A stretch of 36,820 nt of DNA from Alphaproteobacteria bacterium. GTDB taxonomy: Bacteria; Pseudomonadota; Alphaproteobacteria; Caulobacterales; Parvularculaceae. Positions 33,281 to 36,820 of this stretch are shown here, one piece after another. A program made the position numbers and the translations under genes. Each line of letters opens with the position of its first letter. Positions within the stretch are counted from its first letter, which is position 1. The notes beneath the pieces were generated by a model. It worked only from the letters and a program-made list of their open reading frames with translations, did not search any database and was not told the DNA's origin. The stretch spans positions 1-36,820 of the forward strand of contig JAADIQ010000091.1 in the NCBI GenBank assembly GCA_013151255.1. The letters are read 5' to 3'.

Positions 33281-34369
33281 TTGACTGACGCCAGCAACAC
33301 TGCCGGGGACTTAACGCTTGCGATCGACGCCATGGGCGGGGTGACGCGGGCGCGCAGCCGGTTGTGGACGGCGTTGCGTTTGCGGTTTCAAAAGGTCTGA
33401 AAGCCAAGTTCCTTTTGTTTGGCGACGCTGGCGAGCTGGAGCCATTGCTGGCGCAATCAGCGGCGCGCAAACATGTAGAAATTCGGCATACGGACAAAGT
33501 GGTCGCGATGACCGATAAGCCCAGCCATGTCATTCGGCGCGGGCGCGACACATCGATGTGGGCTGCGATGAGTGCGGTGCGCGACGGCGAGGCGCAAGCG
33601 GTGGTCTCCTGCGGCAACACTGGCGCGCTGATGGCGTTGGCGCGATTGCAATTGCGGATGATTGCGACCGCCCGGCGATTACCGCGCTATGGCCAACCAT
33701 GCGCGGGCGCACGGTGGTGCTTGATGTCGGCGCCAATGTTGAGGCGGACGCCAACCAGCTGGTTCAGTTTGCGATTATGGGCGAGGCGTTCTACCGGGCG
33801 CTGATGCATGTTGAACGCCCGAGCGTCGGGCTCTTAAATGTCGGCGCGGAAGACCTCAAAGGCCATGATTTGATCCGGGCGGCGGCAAGGGTGTTGCGCG
33901 AGGCTGACCCGGATATGGCGTTTAAGGGCTTTGTCGAAGGCAATGATATTTCCAAAGGCACAGTTGATGTGGTGGTGACGGACGGATTTTCCGGCAATGT
34001 CGCCCTGAAATCGGCGCCGAGGGCGCGGCCCGCCTGGTTGGCTCCTGGGTGAGAGAAGCGCTCACTGGCACCATTAATGCCAAATTCGGGGCCCTGTTCA
34101 TGGCCCCCGGCCTTCGCAAGTTGAAAGACCGGATTGACCCCTCATCCAATAATGGCGGGTTCTTCCTCGGCGTTAACGGCGTGGTCGTTAAAAGCCATGG
34201 CGGGGCGGATGCGCGCGGCGTCGCCAGCGCGGTGAACATGGCCGCCGGTCTCGCGCGCCGGCCGTTCCGTGATGAAGTTGCCGCCACCGTCAAATCGGTG
34301 ATGCAGCGCCAGGCAAAATTCACCAAGCCTGAAGCCATCGCGCCCGCCGCGAAAGCCGCAGCTGTATGA
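33281..34369 (+). pseudogene. plsX: plsX, phosphate acyltransferase, disrupted by three frameshifts
   Basis: PlsX makes acyl-phosphate from acyl-ACP for phospholipid synthesis. The reading frame starts at TTG 33281 (GGGAG upstream) with TLAIDAMGG, then breaks near 33341 (one base missing in a G run; adding it restores GGDDAGAQPVVDGVAFAV). It continues as [21 protein letters not shown], breaks again near 33665, resumes as [21 protein letters not shown], breaks near 34023 (GGCGCCGAG, two bases extra), and ends normally with [10 protein letters not shown] and the C-terminal FFLGVNGVVVKSHG. All stretches between breaks keep conserved PlsX sequence and there is no other decay. This fits sequencing or assembly error, or very recent inactivation. 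The order DUF177-plsX-fabH is standard, and the end overlaps fabH by four bases. Confidence 0.88.
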
Positions 34370-35337
34370 GTACTAAATCGGTTATTACCGGTTGCGGCGC
34401 GTATCTGCCGCAAAAAATTCTCACCAATGACGACCTCGCAAAAATCGTTGACACGAGCGACGAATGGATTCGCGAACGCACCGGCATTCGCGAGCGCCAT
34501 ATCGCCGAGGAGGGTGAAAGGACATCAGATCTGGCGACCAAGGCGGCGCAGGCCGCGCTTGAAGCTGCCGGTTGCGAGCCCGGCGATATCGACCTGATTA
34601 TCCTCGCGACGGCGACGCCCGACCTCACCTTTCCATCAACCGCCGCCATCGTTCAGGCCAAGCTCGGCGCTGCGGCCGGCGCGGCGTTCGACATTCAGGC
34701 GGTGTGCACCGGCTTTATCTACGCCTTATCGACGGCGGAGAAGTTTCTCGCCGCCGGGCAACACAAACGCGCGCTCATAATCGGTGCGGAAACATTCTCG
34801 CGCATCCTCGACTGGACCGACCGCTCGACATGCGTCCTGTTCGGCGATGGCGCGGGCGCTTTTGTTATGGAGGCGCAGGACAGGAAAACCGCGCGCGGGC
34901 GCGGTTATATCAACAGCTATCTGCGATGCGACGGGCGCCTGGTGGACCTTCTCTATGTTGATGGCGGCGTGTCATCGACCCAGACCACCGGCCATCTGCG
35001 CATGCAGGGCAACAAGGTATTCCGCGAAGCGGTGACGCGGATTTCCCAGGCGATGGAATGGGTCGCCACCGACGCCGGCATCGATATCCACACCGTCGAC
35101 TGGTTCGTGCCGCATCAGGCCAATGAGCGCATTCTGAAGGGCGTGGTCAAAAAGCTCGACCTCAGGCCGGAACAGGTAATTTCCACAATCGCCCATCAGG
35201 GCAACACCTCTGCGGCGTCTATCCCGCTGGCTTATTGCCACGGCGTTGCCGACGGGCGCATCAAAGAGGGCGATTTGGTGCTGCTGGAAGGCATGGGCGG
35301 CGGGCTGACCTGGGGTGCGGCGCTGCTGCGCGCCTAA
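34366..35337 (+). CDS. fabH: 3-oxoacyl-[acyl-carrier-protein] synthase III
   Basis: FabH starts fatty acid synthesis by condensing acetyl-CoA with malonyl-ACP. The 323-residue product is intact, with the catalytic triad Cys114 ([13 protein letters not shown]), His250 ([11 protein letters not shown]) and Asn280 ([10 protein letters not shown]), and the glycine-rich [14 protein letters not shown] end. The N-terminal [17 protein letters not shown] is the expected substrate-site segment. Its ATG overlaps the plsX stop, so translation is normally coupled to plsX, which makes the plsX frameshifts more interesting. ihfA lies 118 bases further on. Confidence 0.97.
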   Translation: MSTKSVITGCGAYLPQKILTNDDLAKIVDTSDEWIRERTGIRERHIAEEGERTSDLATKAAQAALEAAGCEPGDIDLIILATATPDLTFPSTAAIVQAKLGAAAGAAFDIQAVCTGFIYALSTAEKFLAAGQHKRALIIGAETFSRILDWTDRSTCVLFGDGAGAFVMEAQDRKTARGRGYINSYLRCDGRLVDLLYVDGGVSSTQTTGHLRMQGNKVFREAVTRISQAMEWVATDAGIDIHTVDWFVPHQANERILKGVVKKLDLRPEQVISTIAHQGNTSAASIPLAYCHGVADGRIKEGDLVLLEGMGGGLTWGAALLRA

Positions 35338-35387
35338 ATGTTTGCTCAGCCTAATGTGAAACACAGGCAATATATTTCAATGGGTTA

Positions 35388-35417
35388 TTGACCATTGTGC
35401 GGCGTTAAGCTTAACAT
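35388..35417 (+). promoter_or_regulatory. Possible ihfA promoter with overlapping palindrome
   Basis: TTGACC (35388-35393) and TAACAT (35412-35417) are spaced by 18 bp, 39 bases before the ihfA ATG. A perfect 12-bp palindrome, GTTAAGCTTAAC (35404-35415), overlaps the proposed -10. Both are readings by eye. Confidence 0.4.
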
Positions 35418-35455
35418 AATCGCCAAGTACGGGCATTCAATATGGGGCTAAAGCC

Positions 35456-35773
35456 ATGGCGGGAACAACCATAACGCGAGCCGACCTCACCGATGCAGTC
35501 TACCGGTCGGTTGGCATTTCCAGAAACGAATCAGCGGCCTTTGTCGAGCGCGTGCTGGAAGAGCTGGCGGCGTCTTTGGAAAAAGGCGAGACGGTGAAGA
35601 TATCGTCTTTCGGAACTTTCTCGGTGCGCGATAAAAAACTCCGTATGGGGCGCAACCCGAAGACCGGCGAGGAGGTGCCGATTGCACCGCGCCGCGTGGT
35701 TACGTTCCGCGCCTCGCATGTTCTCAAAGACCGCATCAACGAAGGCCACCGCTCCAGCCGGGCGGCCGAGTAA
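35456..35773 (+). CDS. ihfA: Integration host factor subunit alpha
   Basis: IHF bends DNA at specific sites to organise replication, recombination and transcription. The 105-residue protein has the usual helical dimer base ([31 protein letters not shown], shown as a segment), the signature [17 protein letters not shown], and the beta-arm [20 protein letters not shown] with the intercalating Pro. It matches the alpha rather than beta subunit and the place before merR is conserved in alphaproteobacteria. A possible promoter lies just upstream. The stop is followed by merR after 43 bases. Confidence 0.96.
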   Translation: MAGTTITRADLTDAVYRSVGISRNESAAFVERVLEELAASLEKGETVKISSFGTFSVRDKKLRMGRNPKTGEEVPIAPRRVVTFRASHVLKDRINEGHRSSRAAE

Positions 35774-35816
35774 CAGTTACCCAAGACCAACTTAACCCGA
35801 GGCGTATATAAGGAAG

Positions 35817-36365
35817 ATGGGCCAATCCGTGGCGAAATCCGCCGAAGCATTCCGTACGATTTCCGAAGCCGCCAAAGAGCTTGATGTGCCGCAACATGTG
35901 TTGCGCCATTGGGAAGAGGTCTTCGGACAGGTGCGCCCGATGCGTCGCGCCGGCGGACGTCGTTATTATCGCCCGCTCGATCTCGACCTGCTGCGCGGTA
36001 TCCGCGTCCTGCTTTACGATCAGCGCTACACCACCAAGGGCGTTCAGAAGATTTTCAAAGATGAGGGGATTAAATATATCTCCGAGCTTGGCCGTCGCGT
36101 CGCCGCCGGCCAGTCGATCGATATTCGCCCGGTGATCGACGATGACGGCGCGCTGCCGAAATCTGCTGCAAATGGCGCCGACGATGATGTGCTGGAGTTA
36201 GGCGCCGATGCGCGCGTGGCGCCGCCGCCGCCGCAAATGTCAGCCGATATCCGCAAGACGCTCACCGCATTGCTGGCGCGGTTAGAAAAAGTGCAGGAAG
36301 CCCTCGACGAGGCGACGCTGGCGCTGGAAGCCATTGACGTCGGCGATGAGCAGCGCCGCGCTTAG
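35817..36365 (+). CDS. MerR family transcriptional regulator
   Basis: The 182-residue protein has an N-terminal MerR winged helix: [22 protein letters not shown], then the wing [23 protein letters not shown] and the second helix pair [15 protein letters not shown]. The middle is acidic and disordered with a PPPPQ stretch, and the C-terminus is a helix ([25 protein letters not shown]) likely to form a coiled coil with the partner subunit. No cysteine pattern for metal sensing is present. The linkage to ihfA is conserved in alphaproteobacteria, though its ligand is unknown. The start is uncertain: ATG 35817 has AGGAAG directly in front (very short spacing), and GTG 35829 is an alternative. Confidence 0.9.
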   Translation: MGQSVAKSAEAFRTISEAAKELDVPQHVLRHWEEVFGQVRPMRRAGGRRYYRPLDLDLLRGIRVLLYDQRYTTKGVQKIFKDEGIKYISELGRRVAAGQSIDIRPVIDDDGALPKSAANGADDDVLELGADARVAPPPPQMSADIRKTLTALLARLEKVQEALDEATLALEAIDVGDEQRRA

Positions 36366-36374
36366 CCGCAGTCG

Positions 36375-36820
36375 CTATGGCGTTGGCGGTCGCGACCTTG
36401 CATTCGCGGCGCTCAATCCAAGGCCAGACAATGTTTGCGATACCACAGACATTAATTCCTTCTCGTCCCTGACGACTTTTGACATCAGATTTATGCCGGT
36501 CAAAAGGGTCTGAACCGCCAGAGCTTTTTTACGGAAATTCGTCTTTCGCGGGATTTCTCCGCGCTTTGCCGCGACCCGTAACAAACTTGCAAACCGGTCG
36601 ATGCTCGCTTCGGTCAAGCTTACGAGAAGGCCGTCTATCTCCGGGTTGCTGCCGCTGCTTTCCGCAAGACAATTTACAGTCATGCAGCCGCGTGCATCGC
36701 CGTCCTCACAGAGAATTCGGCACACTTCCTTGAACATGCTGTTTAAGAGGGGCAACACCGGCGCATTGACGTCCACGGCGTCGAGGGCTCTGTCCGGCGC
36801 CTCGCTTTTGTAAAGCTCCA
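36375..36820 (-). CDS. TetR/AcrR family regulator, C-terminal part (gene runs off the window)
   Basis: On the minus strand a frame is open from the right edge to the stop at 36375. At the edge it reads ELYKSEAPDRALDAVDVN, as just after the helix-turn-helix of TetR proteins (the usual SKEELY region), and continues with a ligand-domain pattern: GDARGCMTVNCLAESSGSNPEID, then KTNFRKKALAVQTLLTGINLMSKV. The start codon and the DNA-binding domain lie outside the window. It is convergent with merR, ten bases apart. Ligand and targets are unknown. Confidence 0.82.
   Translation of the reverse strand, partial: ELYKSEAPDRALDAVDVNAPVLPLLNSMFKEVCRILCEDGDARGCMTVNCLAESSGSNPEIDGLLVSLTEASIDRFASLLRVAAKRGEIPRKTNFRKKALAVQTLLTGINLMSKVVRDEKELMSVVSQTLSGLGLSAANARSRPPTP

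Overview
The window is a piece of an alphaproteobacterial chromosome of fairly high GC. The sequence supports this placement in several ways. Haem precursor is made by 5-aminolevulinate synthase (the C4 route, hemA) and used by an Asp-type HemB. Ros/MucR, CarD and LdtR-type MarR regulators and a CBP3-like cytochrome bc1 chaperone are present. The gene orders nrdR-nusB-thiL and DUF177-plsX-fabH-ihfA-merR, and helicase-S4 protein-TerB-fdxA-carD, are typical of the class. I cannot fix the family; a VPLPA-CTERM protein and an alpha-2-macroglobulin would fit a marine/Parvularcula- or Hyphomonas-like lineage, but that is inference.

Layout: 1-600 is the tail of an rRNA operon (23S 3' end, 5S, strong terminator). 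About 600-2620 looks accessory: dispersed intergenic repeats, then a membrane protein and a secreted endonuclease I in one minus-strand unit of lower GC. 2887-5324 holds a lipoprotein methyltransferase facing a PAS hybrid histidine kinase. 5600-5790 has short palindromes and tRNA-Arg(CCT). 5959-13711 is a tightly overlapped operon of alpha-2-macroglobulin, PBP1C and a degenerate SNase-like protein, a periplasmic protease-trap and wall-repair module. 13721-19643 (minus) carries CarD with an unusual histone-H1-like tail, FdxA, TerB, an Hsp15-like S4 protein and a SUV3-like RNA helicase. 19779-21587 is a second, membrane-bound hybrid kinase. rpmB and a probable queuosine-precursor transporter follow on the plus strand, ending at a bidirectional terminator against a VPLPA-CTERM protein.

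23799-27110 is a haem locus: hemB (minus), a divergent MarR regulator, then hemA. Ahead of hemA lie a 33-bp palindrome resembling an iron-control (Irr) box, a possible promoter and two leader hairpins. mucR (minus) and a 560-bp gap lead to glyA, nrdR, nusB and thiL, then bamE (minus). The closing block is the CBP3-like chaperone, DUF177, plsX, fabH, ihfA and merR, and a TetR-type gene cut by the window edge.

Most of the window is ordinary core genome. The observations most worth checking are plsX broken by three frameshifts, the hemA control region, the CarD tail fusion, and the SNase-like protein that has lost its catalytic residues beside A2M/PBP1C. I did not see a CRISPR array, phage, transposase or a clear new defence system.
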